Shown: positions 23,319-31,928 of the stretch, one piece after another
Layout of the letters: each line of letters begins with the position of its first letter
Numbering within the stretch: position 1 is the first letter of the stretch
Notes under the pieces: model-generated
The model's database searches: none
The model's input: the letters and a program-made list of their open reading frames with translations, nothing else
What the model was told of the DNA's origin: nothing
Source of the DNA: an uncultured Fibrobacter sp.
Lineage (GTDB): Bacteria > Fibrobacterota > Fibrobacteria > Fibrobacterales > Fibrobacteraceae
Reading direction: 5' to 3'
DNA length: 32,019 nucleotides
Assembly: GCA_946413655.1 (NCBI GenBank)
Contig: CAMKLO010000038.1
Coordinates: 1-32,019, forward strand
Position numbers and translations under genes: made by a program

Positions 23319-25733
23319 TTAGAAACGCCAATCTTCATTAAACTTTCCTTTTTCCGTAATCTTTTCTTCGACAAAGCAAGGCGGAATCTTAAGGGAAGCG
23401 CGTTGCGATATCGGCATGTGCATACGGTCCCATTCTTCATAAATAGCCTTATCCTTATCAAAATAATGATTACTCCAATTCTCTTGAGAGTTTCCATTAG
23501 GCAATTTCTTTTCGTATTCCAAGCATTGATAGCGGATTACCTCGCCTGTCGCAATGTCTTTCGAGAACGTAATCTCATTGCAAAGTTCTTTCTTTGCATT
23601 TGGTGCATTAACAATTTCAACGGAATCTTTCGCAGTGCGGCCATTCTGTTTGCAAACCATTCGGTAATCCCTTGAAAAAGAAATCCAAAATTTTTCAAAA
23701 AAGACAATTTCTTGGGCCGTCACGTCATTTCCGACATTCGAGTGAACTTTTGGAGGCAACCACCCATACTTCAAAATGGATTTTATTTCCTTCAAGAATT
23801 CTTTATTTTCATAAGGCTTTGTTTCTGCAGAAACAGAATACACACGACCATCCAAAAAATCAATATAAGCAACAAGAGATAAATCAAAAACATCCTTGTA
23901 ATAACGATACATTAATCTCTTAAGCCGCCAACCCAACGAATGTTTTAAAGATCGAGCAATCCCTGATTTAAGTTCATTCATATTGATATTTTCATCAACA
24001 TTCTCCCTTTTTTCCAAAAAAACTGTATCGACAAATATTTCGACATTTACTTTCGGGAGTGAGGCCTCATGCGTGAACTCATTAACGGTTCCACTTATAG
24101 GAATCTTCCGTTGCTTAAAAAACTCCTTGATTTTAGCATCCTTTTTCCAGCGTCCAACGCCTTGCAGCGAAAGCATTGCGCCATCATTATCGGATAAATA
24201 ATCTAAAACACGGTCCCTTAATTCTTCCCTTTTGGGATGCGCGTAATAAAGCAAATGGTCAATCAATTTTCCTTCTCGATACAAATTAATCGACAAATTC
24301 GGTTCTCCAATTCCAACCATTTCTCTTTGCCAAGAATCATACTCTGGATATTCCTCGTCAAAGAACGACTTCTTTGCAAATTCTTCGATTTCATTAAAGT
24401 CATGCGTTGCATAGAGCAACCCCTTTTCTCCATAAATATTCATTGAATCCGTAACAGCAAGCGTCTCGTGCAAGCGCATGGGTTTACCGGGAATATATTT
24501 GACATTTTGAGCAACATCTTTCAATTTTTGCACACCAAAAGATAACAACGCATACCCTCTAGCCGCCTTCAAATAATTTGCCGTAGTATCTACTTGAATT
24601 CCAATAAATCCCGTATAAAGTTTCAAAGGTATCTTTTCACCCAAATAATTCCATTGAACATCGACAAAGGTGATTCCCTTGGGGATATTATAAGAATCTA
24701 GTTGTTTTTCCCAATTCATATGCTTTACATATTTTTCTTCATCCGAGCGATTGTCCTTTGTATAAGGCAAGAATCTAGAAATCCAACCATTAAAATAAGG
24801 ATTGCCACATCCTTCCGGTTCGAACCTCTTATATATATTCTTCCAATGTTTTAAATTGATTTTCCCGTCAAAAGTATTGACAAACTCATCCAGTACAGGA
24901 TTCAGCCCATTCGCCCACCATTTCATATCTAGTTGTTCAGCAAGTCTATTAAAAGAATCCTTAAGCAACAACCAATCTTCCTTGGTACCGTTCACCTTGA
25001 TTTTAGGGATTCCGCAAAGCGTGTACACACTATACGAGTAGTATTGCGACGCAACCGCCATAGTCATTGTGCGAGAAATGTTATAGTCCACCGGACTTGT
25101 CGTCGAGAATTTCGTTTTCAACGGAATGCCGGTTTCTGCAGGCAACTTGGCTTGCAAGGAATCAAACAAGTTCGCAATTGTCCTAAACCATTCCTTGTGC
25201 GTCGATTCAGGAGTTAGCGAATTATCAAGAACAGCGATAGAGGAATCCGTTCCCGGAGCAATAAAGCGGTCTTTCAATTTTTTGCGATTACTCTTGACAT
25301 GAAGCCGAATACCGTCCAAAATCATAAGCCAAATATCATCCGGGTTGATTTCTAGGGCATAATGCTTGGCATACGCAAGCGCCACAACATCAAAGAATGA
25401 CGGACTTTCAGAAGAACCTTTAACAAAAGGGCTTATAGAATCGGAATACGCATAGAAAGCCTTGGTGCCATTCGAGCCCTCGTTTTTGGCTTTTCTAGAA
25501 AAATATTCTGCAAAGCCACCCCTTTTAACAGGCGTTATTTTTTCATTAAACGTGCTATCGCGAACGGTTGTATCAACAACCAAGGCGTAAGCGCTCGTGT
25601 CGTGAACAAAGCCTTCGAAACTCTCGGTATTTTTTGAAGAAACCTCAATCATTTGCTCATCACGTTTCTGTTCGCAAGAGAGCAGAACGTATGCGGCAAG
25701 GACGAGGAAAAAGAATTCGTAAAAACTATGCAT
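23319..25733 (-). CDS. DUF4419 lipoprotein (paralogue A)
   Basis: 804 residues; ATG 25733 lies 3 nt after the preceding stop. Lipobox LLSC (Cys20). DUF4419 spans about 95-400, with SISPFVKGS, ALEINPDDIWLMILDGIRLHV, CGIPKIKVNGTKEDW, LNPVLDEFV and GWISRFLPY. DUF4419 has no known activity. The tail from about 411 is shared by all four family members in the window. It includes LSINLYREGKLIDHLLYYA, an AgmX/PglI (TonB-C-like) segment at about 583-665 ending YGWLPPKV, YRMVCKQNGRTAKDSVEIV, and IPPCFVEEK near the end. Probably anchored in the outer membrane or facing the periplasm. Second gene of a four-gene operon. Confidence 0.85.
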   Translation of the reverse strand: MHSFYEFFFLVLAAYVLLSCEQKRDEQMIEVSSKNTESFEGFVHDTSAYALVVDTTVRDSTFNEKITPVKRGGFAEYFSRKAKNEGSNGTKAFYAYSDSISPFVKGSSESPSFFDVVALAYAKHYALEINPDDIWLMILDGIRLHVKSNRKKLKDRFIAPGTDSSIAVLDNSLTPESTHKEWFRTIANLFDSLQAKLPAETGIPLKTKFSTTSPVDYNISRTMTMAVASQYYSYSVYTLCGIPKIKVNGTKEDWLLLKDSFNRLAEQLDMKWWANGLNPVLDEFVNTFDGKINLKHWKNIYKRFEPEGCGNPYFNGWISRFLPYTKDNRSDEEKYVKHMNWEKQLDSYNIPKGITFVDVQWNYLGEKIPLKLYTGFIGIQVDTTANYLKAARGYALLSFGVQKLKDVAQNVKYIPGKPMRLHETLAVTDSMNIYGEKGLLYATHDFNEIEEFAKKSFFDEEYPEYDSWQREMVGIGEPNLSINLYREGKLIDHLLYYAHPKREELRDRVLDYLSDNDGAMLSLQGVGRWKKDAKIKEFFKQRKIPISGTVNEFTHEASLPKVNVEIFVDTVFLEKRENVDENINMNELKSGIARSLKHSLGWRLKRLMYRYYKDVFDLSLVAYIDFLDGRVYSVSAETKPYENKEFLKEIKSILKYGWLPPKVHSNVGNDVTAQEIVFFEKFWISFSRDYRMVCKQNGRTAKDSVEIVNAPNAKKELCNEITFSKDIATGEVIRYQCLEYEKKLPNGNSQENWSNHYFDKDKAIYEEWDRMHMPISQRASLKIPPCFVEEKITEKGKFNEDWRF

Positions 25734-25736
25734 AAT

Positions 25737-28106
25737 CTATTTTTCTTCCACAAAGCATGCCGGAATTTTGAGGCTCACGACATCCGAAAGCGAGATACGA
25801 CCATAACGCACTTTGTCAAATCGATCAAAAGCATAATTTCTGGAAACAGGAATGATTTCATTTTGCACAAGTTTATTAAGAATGATTTCGTTTTCATTTT
25901 GCACAAGTTTATTAAGAATGATTTCGTTTTCATTTTGCTCAAGTTTCTTATTGAACTCATTACATTCATAATGATTTACACTTCCTGAAACAAGGTCTTT
26001 CGTAAAGATTATTTCACTGCAAAGAGACTTTTTTGCATCTAGATCGACCACAATTTCAACCGAATCTTTCGCGGGTTGCCCATTCTGCTTACAGACCATA
26101 CGGTACTTTCTCGAAAAAGATAAATGCAACTTCGCTGACTTTATAATAAAATCATTGACTTCATCATGTATTTTTGGAGCATCCCAAGCATAATAAAGAG
26201 CATCCTTAACATCTTCTAAAAACGCTTTATACTTAGGGTGTTCCGTACTCATGATAACATTTGCGACTTGACCATCTTCGCCATACTCAATTCTTGCGTC
26301 AACAGATAATTTAAAATCATTTTTATAATGTTTATAGAAAGCCTTTTTTAATCGCCAAGCGAAAGCTCCTTCGAAACCCGATCCTTTAAAATCATAATAA
26401 GATTTATTACCAATAATATTGCCGTTTTTGAGTTCAAAAGAATCAACAAAAACATCTACGTCTAATTCCGGGATACTTTTATCTTTTGTAAATCCATTAA
26501 ACTCTCCCTCAAAAGAAATATGGTGCTCTTTGAAAAAAGACTCTAAAGACAGAGAATCGCTTAAAATTCCAATCTCTTGTGTAAGAACAACATATTTTTT
26601 TTCAATCTGTTTATAAAGGCTTAAACGTTCTATTGCTTTTCCACCTTTATATAAGTTAATTACGCAGAACGGTTCGGCATTGGCAATTTTTTTTTCAATT
26701 TCATAAGGGTAATATTCATGAGATCTATCGTATTTTTCACTCTTGAATGATGCTGCGGCGGCAAAGTTTTCAATTTCCTTCGGATTGCTTGTTGCATAAG
26801 CAAGACCCTGTGCATTATAGATTTCAATCGAATCTGAGATTGCCAAAGACTCCCGCAAGCGGAGAGATTTTCCGGGAATATAATTAAGCTTATTGGCAAT
26901 AGAATCCATATCGCACCAGCCGCAATAAGACATGAGAGCATATCCGCGAGATGATTTCAGCATATTTCTAGTTGTATCGACCTGAATTCCGACAAAGCCC
27001 GTATAAATTTTCAAAGGAATTTTCTTGCCGTAATAAATCCAATTGACGTTAACGTCCGTCAATTCCTTCGGAATATCATCTATTTGATTAATGGCACCGC
27101 TCCAATCCATTCGACGTTCTGGTTTATCGTGGCCTATATAAGGATAAAATTTGGTTATCCATCCATCAACCGGATGCCATCCACATTCATTACCGGGATC
27201 TTTAAAGATGTTCCTCCAATGGCTTAAATTTATTTTGCCATCAAAAATATTGATAAATTCATCCAGAATGGGATTTAACTCTTTCGCCCACCATTCAAAA
27301 TCCAATCGTGACGCAAGCTTGTTAAAAGAATCTTTAAGCAAGCTCCAGTCCAATTTTGTGCCGTTCACCTTAATTTTGGGGATGCCACAACCACCAATCA
27401 ATGTAAAAGTATAATAATCTGAAGCAAGAGCCATCACCATGGAACGAGATATGTTGTCATCAATCGGGTTTGTCGTCGAGAATTTAACATTCAATGGGTC
27501 TCCAGTTTCTACAGGCATTTTCTCTTGCAGAGAATCGAATAAATCCGCGAGAACGCTATGCCATTTTTCATACGTTGAACTCCACGAAAGCGAGTCATCC
27601 CGAATTTCGATAGCCGTATTAGCCCCCGGCAATACAAAGCGGTCTTTCAGCAAATCACGATTGCTATTCACATGGAACCGAATGCCGTTCAAAATTGTAA
27701 GCCATATATCGTCTGGATTTATTTCTATGGAATTATGACAAGCATACGCGTGCGCCACCATCTCTATAAAAGACGCACTCCAAGAAGACGATCCACTAAT
27801 AAAAGGACTAATGGAATCCGAATACGCATAAAATATCTTTTTCGCATTCGTCCCTTCTTGTGAATAGTCTTTAAAATATTCCGTAAAGCCGCCTTGATTT
27901 ACTGGAATCAATTCGCCATTGATGGCACTGTCGTGAACGGCTGTATCTACAACCATCACGTACGCACTCGTATCACGGACAAAGCCGTAAATCTTGTGCG
28001 AAGAATCCGGTGAAACGTTAATGGGATTGTTCACTTGCTTGCGTTCGCAAGAGAGCAGAGCGCATGCGGCAAGGACGAGGAAAAGGAATTTACAAAGGCT
28101 ATGCAT
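25737..28106 (-). CDS. DUF4419 lipoprotein (paralogue B)
   Basis: 789 residues, with the same order as paralogue A: lipobox LLSC (Cys20), DUF4419 (SIEINPDDIWLTILNGIRFHV, CGIPKIKVNGTKLDW, LNPILDEFI, GWITKFYPY), then the shared tail ending SLKIPACFVEEK. Its own feature is a repeat near the C-terminus, NENEIILNKLVQ, present twice plus a fragment. Several tail segments are more divergent than in A and C. First gene of the operon leading to 21055. The start is preceded by TATATTG at 5 nt and no Shine-Dalgarno site. Signal peptides of A and B are nearly alike, which points to recent tandem duplication. Confidence 0.85.
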   Translation of the reverse strand: MHSLCKFLFLVLAACALLSCERKQVNNPINVSPDSSHKIYGFVRDTSAYVMVVDTAVHDSAINGELIPVNQGGFTEYFKDYSQEGTNAKKIFYAYSDSISPFISGSSSWSASFIEMVAHAYACHNSIEINPDDIWLTILNGIRFHVNSNRDLLKDRFVLPGANTAIEIRDDSLSWSSTYEKWHSVLADLFDSLQEKMPVETGDPLNVKFSTTNPIDDNISRSMVMALASDYYTFTLIGGCGIPKIKVNGTKLDWSLLKDSFNKLASRLDFEWWAKELNPILDEFINIFDGKINLSHWRNIFKDPGNECGWHPVDGWITKFYPYIGHDKPERRMDWSGAINQIDDIPKELTDVNVNWIYYGKKIPLKIYTGFVGIQVDTTRNMLKSSRGYALMSYCGWCDMDSIANKLNYIPGKSLRLRESLAISDSIEIYNAQGLAYATSNPKEIENFAAAASFKSEKYDRSHEYYPYEIEKKIANAEPFCVINLYKGGKAIERLSLYKQIEKKYVVLTQEIGILSDSLSLESFFKEHHISFEGEFNGFTKDKSIPELDVDVFVDSFELKNGNIIGNKSYYDFKGSGFEGAFAWRLKKAFYKHYKNDFKLSVDARIEYGEDGQVANVIMSTEHPKYKAFLEDVKDALYYAWDAPKIHDEVNDFIIKSAKLHLSFSRKYRMVCKQNGQPAKDSVEIVVDLDAKKSLCSEIIFTKDLVSGSVNHYECNEFNKKLEQNENEIILNKLVQNENEIILNKLVQNEIIPVSRNYAFDRFDKVRYGRISLSDVVSLKIPACFVEEK
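25859..25943. repeat. 36-bp in-frame tandem repeat in paralogue B
   Basis: Two 36-bp copies (25859-25894 and 25895-25930) and a 13-bp partial third encode the 12-residue unit NENEIILNKLVQ. The other paralogues lack it. The period keeps the frame. Confidence 0.85.
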
Positions 28107-28111
28107 AATAA

Positions 28112-28118
28112 CAATATA
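28112..28118 (-). promoter_or_regulatory. TATATTG element 5 nt before the start of paralogue B
   Basis: One base short of the TATATTTG element found at fabF and the YkgJ gene; 5 nt to the ATG, the same spacing as for the DUF4419 gene at 31923. No Shine-Dalgarno site. Confidence 0.4.
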
Positions 28119-28186
28119 ACAACATGGCCTTGCAGAGATTTAATAATAAAAAGTAAAATAATGTATAAAAAAGGAGATTCCCGACT

Positions 28187-28276
28187 GTCATCCCGGACTT
28201 GTTCCGGGACGGGAATGACATACTGCATTTCGTCATCCCGGACTTGTTCCGGGATGGGAATGACATACTGCATTTC
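28187..28276. repeat. Two tandem 45-bp hairpin repeats
   Basis: Units 28187-28231 and 28232-28276 differ at one base. Each holds CCCGGA-CTTGT-TCCGGG with outer GTCAT/ATGAC arms, so each can form a hairpin. They directly precede the long palindrome at 28277. The 319-nt gap 28107-28425 is filled mostly by these repeats and holds no gene. Confidence 0.85.
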
Positions 28277-28381
28277 GTCATCCTGAATGAAGCGCTAGCG
28301 AAATGAAGGATCCAGTAAATTCTTGTAGTGCAAAAGCGAAAAATTGACTGGATCCTTCCTCCCTTCGTTCGTCAGGATGAC
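28277..28381. repeat. Dispersed palindromic element, full copy (105 bp)
   Basis: Perfect outer arms GTCATCCTGA (28277-28286) and TCAGGATGAC (28372-28381); perfect 12-bp inner arms GAAGGATCCAGT (28305-28316) and ACTGGATCCTTC (28347-28358). A CGCTAGCG palindrome lies between the left arms. No open frame inside, so it resembles a MITE or structural repeat rather than an insertion sequence. Confidence 0.8.
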
Positions 28382-28425
28382 GGTCTCCAAAGATGACAAG
28401 CCGGAATGACATGGTCGAAACGGGT

Positions 28426-28917
28426 TTATTTTCCGCTCATAATGGCGGCGAGGTCCGCGCCACTCAAATTCGTCTTTTCGCTTAAGGCGGCGACGATTGC
28501 GGTGAGAGACTTTTGGCATGCCATCATGAGGTTGTAAACTTGTTCGACAACGCTTGTTTCGGCAAGCTGGTAGTAATAGCAGGCGGCCTGGAAGCTCTGG
28601 TAATCGGGGTCGCTCCTGTAAAGTTCCATCGGGAGTTCTTTCATGACAGTGTCGAGGTCGCAAGCGAAATTTTTGCGGATCAAAAAGTCCGACATGTGGC
28701 CCGCAATGGCAATGTGGGCGGCACCATCGAGTGAACTCCCGGGCATGCGCGTGACACTCGGCTTTTCCTTGGAATTGTTGATTCTGACGTAATCAATCTG
28801 GCGCTTGAACAGGAATGCGATTAGAGCGTGGCCCGCCTCGTGGCGGCAGAGTTTTTCAAATTCTTGTTCACCGAAAAATTCAATTAAGCTTTCGCGAGTT
28901 AATGTTTGTTCTGGCAT
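28426..28917 (-). CDS. Isolated FtsH-type (M41-like) metallopeptidase domain protein
   Basis: 163 residues. HEAGHALIAFLF (from His26) is the M41 zinc motif HEAGH, and ACDLDTVMKE (Asp87) is in the place of the third zinc ligand of FtsH (NDLxxAT). FtsH itself is a ~600-residue membrane AAA protease; here neither the AAA domain nor transmembrane helices are present, so substrate unfolding would have to come from elsewhere or the protein may be a regulatory relic. All helices of the small domain seem intact. It overlaps the upstream hydrolase gene by 19 nt, so the pair is coupled. Confidence 0.7.
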   Translation of the reverse strand: MPEQTLTRESLIEFFGEQEFEKLCRHEAGHALIAFLFKRQIDYVRINNSKEKPSVTRMPGSSLDGAAHIAIAGHMSDFLIRKNFACDLDTVMKELPMELYRSDPDYQSFQAACYYYQLAETSVVEQVYNLMMACQKSLTAIVAALSEKTNLSGADLAAIMSGK

Positions 28918-29507
28918 TTTTCAATCCACCTGTCTAAAAATTGCATCTGTTCGTCGGTATGGAACCAATGTTCGCCGCCTTGCATAACCGTGAGCGACGC
29001 GCCCGCTTTTTGTGCAAATTCGTGCATCGTTTCAAGGTCGGTCAAATTGTCATTAGAGCCGTACAAAATATGCGTCGGGATGTTCCACCGGATGGGATTT
29101 TCTCGCACGTAGCAAAGGTATTTCCAAGAAAGCGTCTCGCCAAAATTCGTCGCGATTTCACCTTTTTCGCGGAGTTCATCTTCGGAGACGTTAGCCCATT
29201 GCATCATATTGCAAATGAGCTTTTCCAAGTTCACCATCGGCGAGATGAAGAGCGCCTGCTTGATGCGTTTTTCATCCAAAGCGTTCATTGAGAAGAACGC
29301 CCCTATGCTATTCGCGATAAGCACGACTTCGTCGTAGTTTGCATCAACCGAATCAAAGTAGGCCGAGAATTCCTGCTTGGCATCCCACGGAGTTTCTGCT
29401 TTGTAATCAAAACCGACGACATCAAAATCCGGGAAAAGAGGCTTGTAATGATTGGCCTCGTCGGCATTGCCGCCTTTCCCATGAACATAAATAACGAGAG
29501 ATTTCAT
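28899..29507 (-). CDS. Alpha/beta-hydrolase
   Basis: 202 residues, cytoplasmic. The alpha/beta-hydrolase fold is shown by the oxyanion segment VIYVHGKGG (5-13), nucleophile Ser67 in IANSIGA, acid Asp153 in YGSNDNLTD and His180 in GGEHWFHT. The size and order resemble small esterase- or YdeN/RBBP9-like hydrolases. The substrate is unknown. Start ATG 29507 has no clear Shine-Dalgarno site. The 79-nt gap to the DUF4419 gene behind it is AT-rich and holds nothing notable apart from TATATTC at about 29544-29550. Confidence 0.85.
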   Translation of the reverse strand: MKSLVIYVHGKGGNADEANHYKPLFPDFDVVGFDYKAETPWDAKQEFSAYFDSVDANYDEVVLIANSIGAFFSMNALDEKRIKQALFISPMVNLEKLICNMMQWANVSEDELREKGEIATNFGETLSWKYLCYVRENPIRWNIPTHILYGSNDNLTDLETMHEFAQKAGASLTVMQGGEHWFHTDEQMQFLDRWIEKCQNKH

Positions 29508-29586
29508 TTTGGATTACATCTAGAATTCGTTCAATAGCACCACGAATATAATAAAAATCAGCGAATCATGGCAACATACCCCGCAC

Positions 29587-31923
29587 TCACTCTTCCACAA
29601 AGCAGGGCGGAATTTCAATAGAGACAAACTGATCACTCAGTTTTTTCAACGTTCTCTCACGATCTTCGTATTTATTTTTATTAAAACTAACTTTTATATC
29701 ACCACGAACATTTTTAGTTGATTTTAATTTTTCATCTTTTTCATCGAACTTTTCACATTGAAAACGATATATTTCACCGGTTGCAAGGTCTTTCGAAAAA
29801 TCAATTGCGTTGCAAGGAACGTAGTTTCTTCCTACACGCCAAGCACCAAAGACTCCAACGAAATCATTTGCAACAAACCCATCCTTTTTGCATACCATTC
29901 GATAATCCTTCGATAAGGTTATACGAACTTTTATTTTATCGACAATTTCTTGCGCAATTTCATCACCCTTTTCATAATTAACTTTTGGAGGCATCCACGC
30001 ATATTTCAAGATAGAACGAATTTCTTCCTGAAATGAACTTATCTCAGGTTTCAAATCCATCAAAACAGAATCAACACGCCCTTCACCCTTATACGAAATT
30101 GTAGCCACAAGAGAATCATTAAAACCGTATTTATGATGGCGATATATAGCCCGTTCAATCCGCCAACCACAATTTTTTCTCAAAGCCCCCATTATCCCTA
30201 TTCTAAGATTATCCATTTTTCCAACAACGTTTTTCCCTTCTTTCAAAATAACGGTATCGACGTACATTTCAAGATTGAATTTAGGGAGATCCTTTTCATT
30301 TGAGAATTCATCGACTGTTCCGTTTATAGGAATTTTACGCTGTTCGAAAAATTTTTTGATAGCAACATTCTTTTCCCAAAATCCAACTCCTTTTAACGAA
30401 CGCATAGCACCATTACGATACTTTTTAGGATAGGCATAATAAAGCAAATGGTCTTGCAATTCGCCTTTTCGATACAAATTAATCGACAAATTCGGTTCAT
30501 TCCAATCATAGTCTTCCAGTATCCAAGAACCAGGTTCAAGATATTCCTCGTCTAAATAAGACATATCCGCAAAACGTTCAATTTCTTCAAGGTCATTGGT
30601 TGAATAAAGCAAGCCTTTTTCCCCGTAAACATTCATGGAATCCGAAATTGCCAACATTTCATGCAGGCGGAGAGTTTTCCCCGGTATGTATTTTGTTTCT
30701 TTAGCGGTCTCCCTAAAATTCATCAAGCCATAGGCCATAAGAGCATACCCTCTAGCCGCTTTCAACATTTTTGTCGTGGTATCGACTTGGATTCCAACAA
30801 AACCTGTATAAAGTTTTAAAGGAATATCTTTAGAATAATGCCACTTCACATCTACAAACGTAATTCCCGATGGCACATCGTGAAAATACATCCGTTTATT
30901 CCAATCCGAATGCTTTACATAGGCATACCCATCGCGAACAAATTCTTTCGTGTAAGGCAAAAACCTAGAAATCCAGCCATCAAAGCTAGGACTGCCGCAT
31001 CCTTGGGGTTTGTAATATTTGTAAATACTTCTCCAATGTTCTAAATTTATTTTACCATCAAAAACTTTGATAAATTCATCAAGTACAGGATTAAGACCTT
31101 TCGCCCACCACTTCATATTCAATTGCACAGCCAGTTTGTTAAAGGAATCCTTAAGCAAAATCCAATCCTCTTTAGTACCTTTAATTTTGATTTTGGGAAT
31201 CCCGCAAGTTGTCCAAACATGATATGAATAGTATTCCGAGGCTACAGCCATTACCATAGTCCCTGAAATATTGTTATCTACCGGACTTGTTGTCGAAAAT
31301 TTCGTCTTCAGCGGATTTCCCGTTTTTTTAGGCAATTTAGACAGCAAAGATTCATACAAGCTTGCAATTGTCCAAAACCATTCATTATGCGTGGATTTAT
31401 ACGTCAACGAATTATCTACAATCAAAATTACAGTATCGGCACCTGGAGCAACAAAACGATTTTTCAGTGTTTTACGATTGTTCTTTACATGGAGGCGAAA
31501 GCCATCTAATATCATAAGCCAAATGTCATCAGGGCTAATTTCCATTGGGTAATGGTTGGCATACGCGAGAGAAACAACATCAAGGAATGAAGATGATTTG
31601 GAACGTTTTTCAACAAATGGGCTTATAGAATCGGAGTAGGCATAGAAAATTTTAGTTTCATTCGTCAGATTTTCTTGGGGATAATGGGAAAAAATACGTG
31701 CAAAGCCACCTTCTTCAACGGGGACTAGCGTCTCTTTAAAGGCACTATCATGAACGCTCGTATCCACAATCATGACATATGCACTCGTATCGCGCACAAA
31801 GCCTTCAAAGCTTCGAGTTGCATTTGAAGAGGATTCGAGAACAGGTTCCGATTCTTTCGCTTCACAAGGATTCAGGACAGAGACGATAAAAGTAAGTAGA
31901 AAAAATTTATAGAGCGATTTCAT
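29587..31923 (-). CDS. DUF4419 secreted protein (paralogue C)
   Basis: 778 residues. Same architecture as A: signal peptide, DUF4419 (PMEISPDDIWLMILDGFRLHV, CGIPKIKIKGTKEDW, LNPVLDEFI, GWISRFLPY), then the tail with LSINLYRKGELQDHLLYYA, an AgmX/PglI-like segment (IMGALRKNCGWRIERAIYR to YAWMPPKV), YRMVCKKDGF and IPPCFVEE. Closer to A than to B by eye. The signal peptide ends VLNPC rather than LLSC; Pro before Cys is not a normal lipobox, so lipidation is doubtful. It stands apart from the operon of A and B, separated by the hydrolase and peptidase genes. Confidence 0.85.
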   Translation of the reverse strand: MKSLYKFFLLTFIVSVLNPCEAKESEPVLESSSNATRSFEGFVRDTSAYVMIVDTSVHDSAFKETLVPVEEGGFARIFSHYPQENLTNETKIFYAYSDSISPFVEKRSKSSSFLDVVSLAYANHYPMEISPDDIWLMILDGFRLHVKNNRKTLKNRFVAPGADTVILIVDNSLTYKSTHNEWFWTIASLYESLLSKLPKKTGNPLKTKFSTTSPVDNNISGTMVMAVASEYYSYHVWTTCGIPKIKIKGTKEDWILLKDSFNKLAVQLNMKWWAKGLNPVLDEFIKVFDGKINLEHWRSIYKYYKPQGCGSPSFDGWISRFLPYTKEFVRDGYAYVKHSDWNKRMYFHDVPSGITFVDVKWHYSKDIPLKLYTGFVGIQVDTTTKMLKAARGYALMAYGLMNFRETAKETKYIPGKTLRLHEMLAISDSMNVYGEKGLLYSTNDLEEIERFADMSYLDEEYLEPGSWILEDYDWNEPNLSINLYRKGELQDHLLYYAYPKKYRNGAMRSLKGVGFWEKNVAIKKFFEQRKIPINGTVDEFSNEKDLPKFNLEMYVDTVILKEGKNVVGKMDNLRIGIMGALRKNCGWRIERAIYRHHKYGFNDSLVATISYKGEGRVDSVLMDLKPEISSFQEEIRSILKYAWMPPKVNYEKGDEIAQEIVDKIKVRITLSKDYRMVCKKDGFVANDFVGVFGAWRVGRNYVPCNAIDFSKDLATGEIYRFQCEKFDEKDEKLKSTKNVRGDIKVSFNKNKYEDRERTLKKLSDQFVSIEIPPCFVEE

Positions 31924-31928
31924 ACAGG

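Noticed and set aside
28187..28276. Short CRISPR or insertion-sequence end
   Set aside because: Only two head-to-tail units without spacers, and no transposase or cas gene anywhere in the window.
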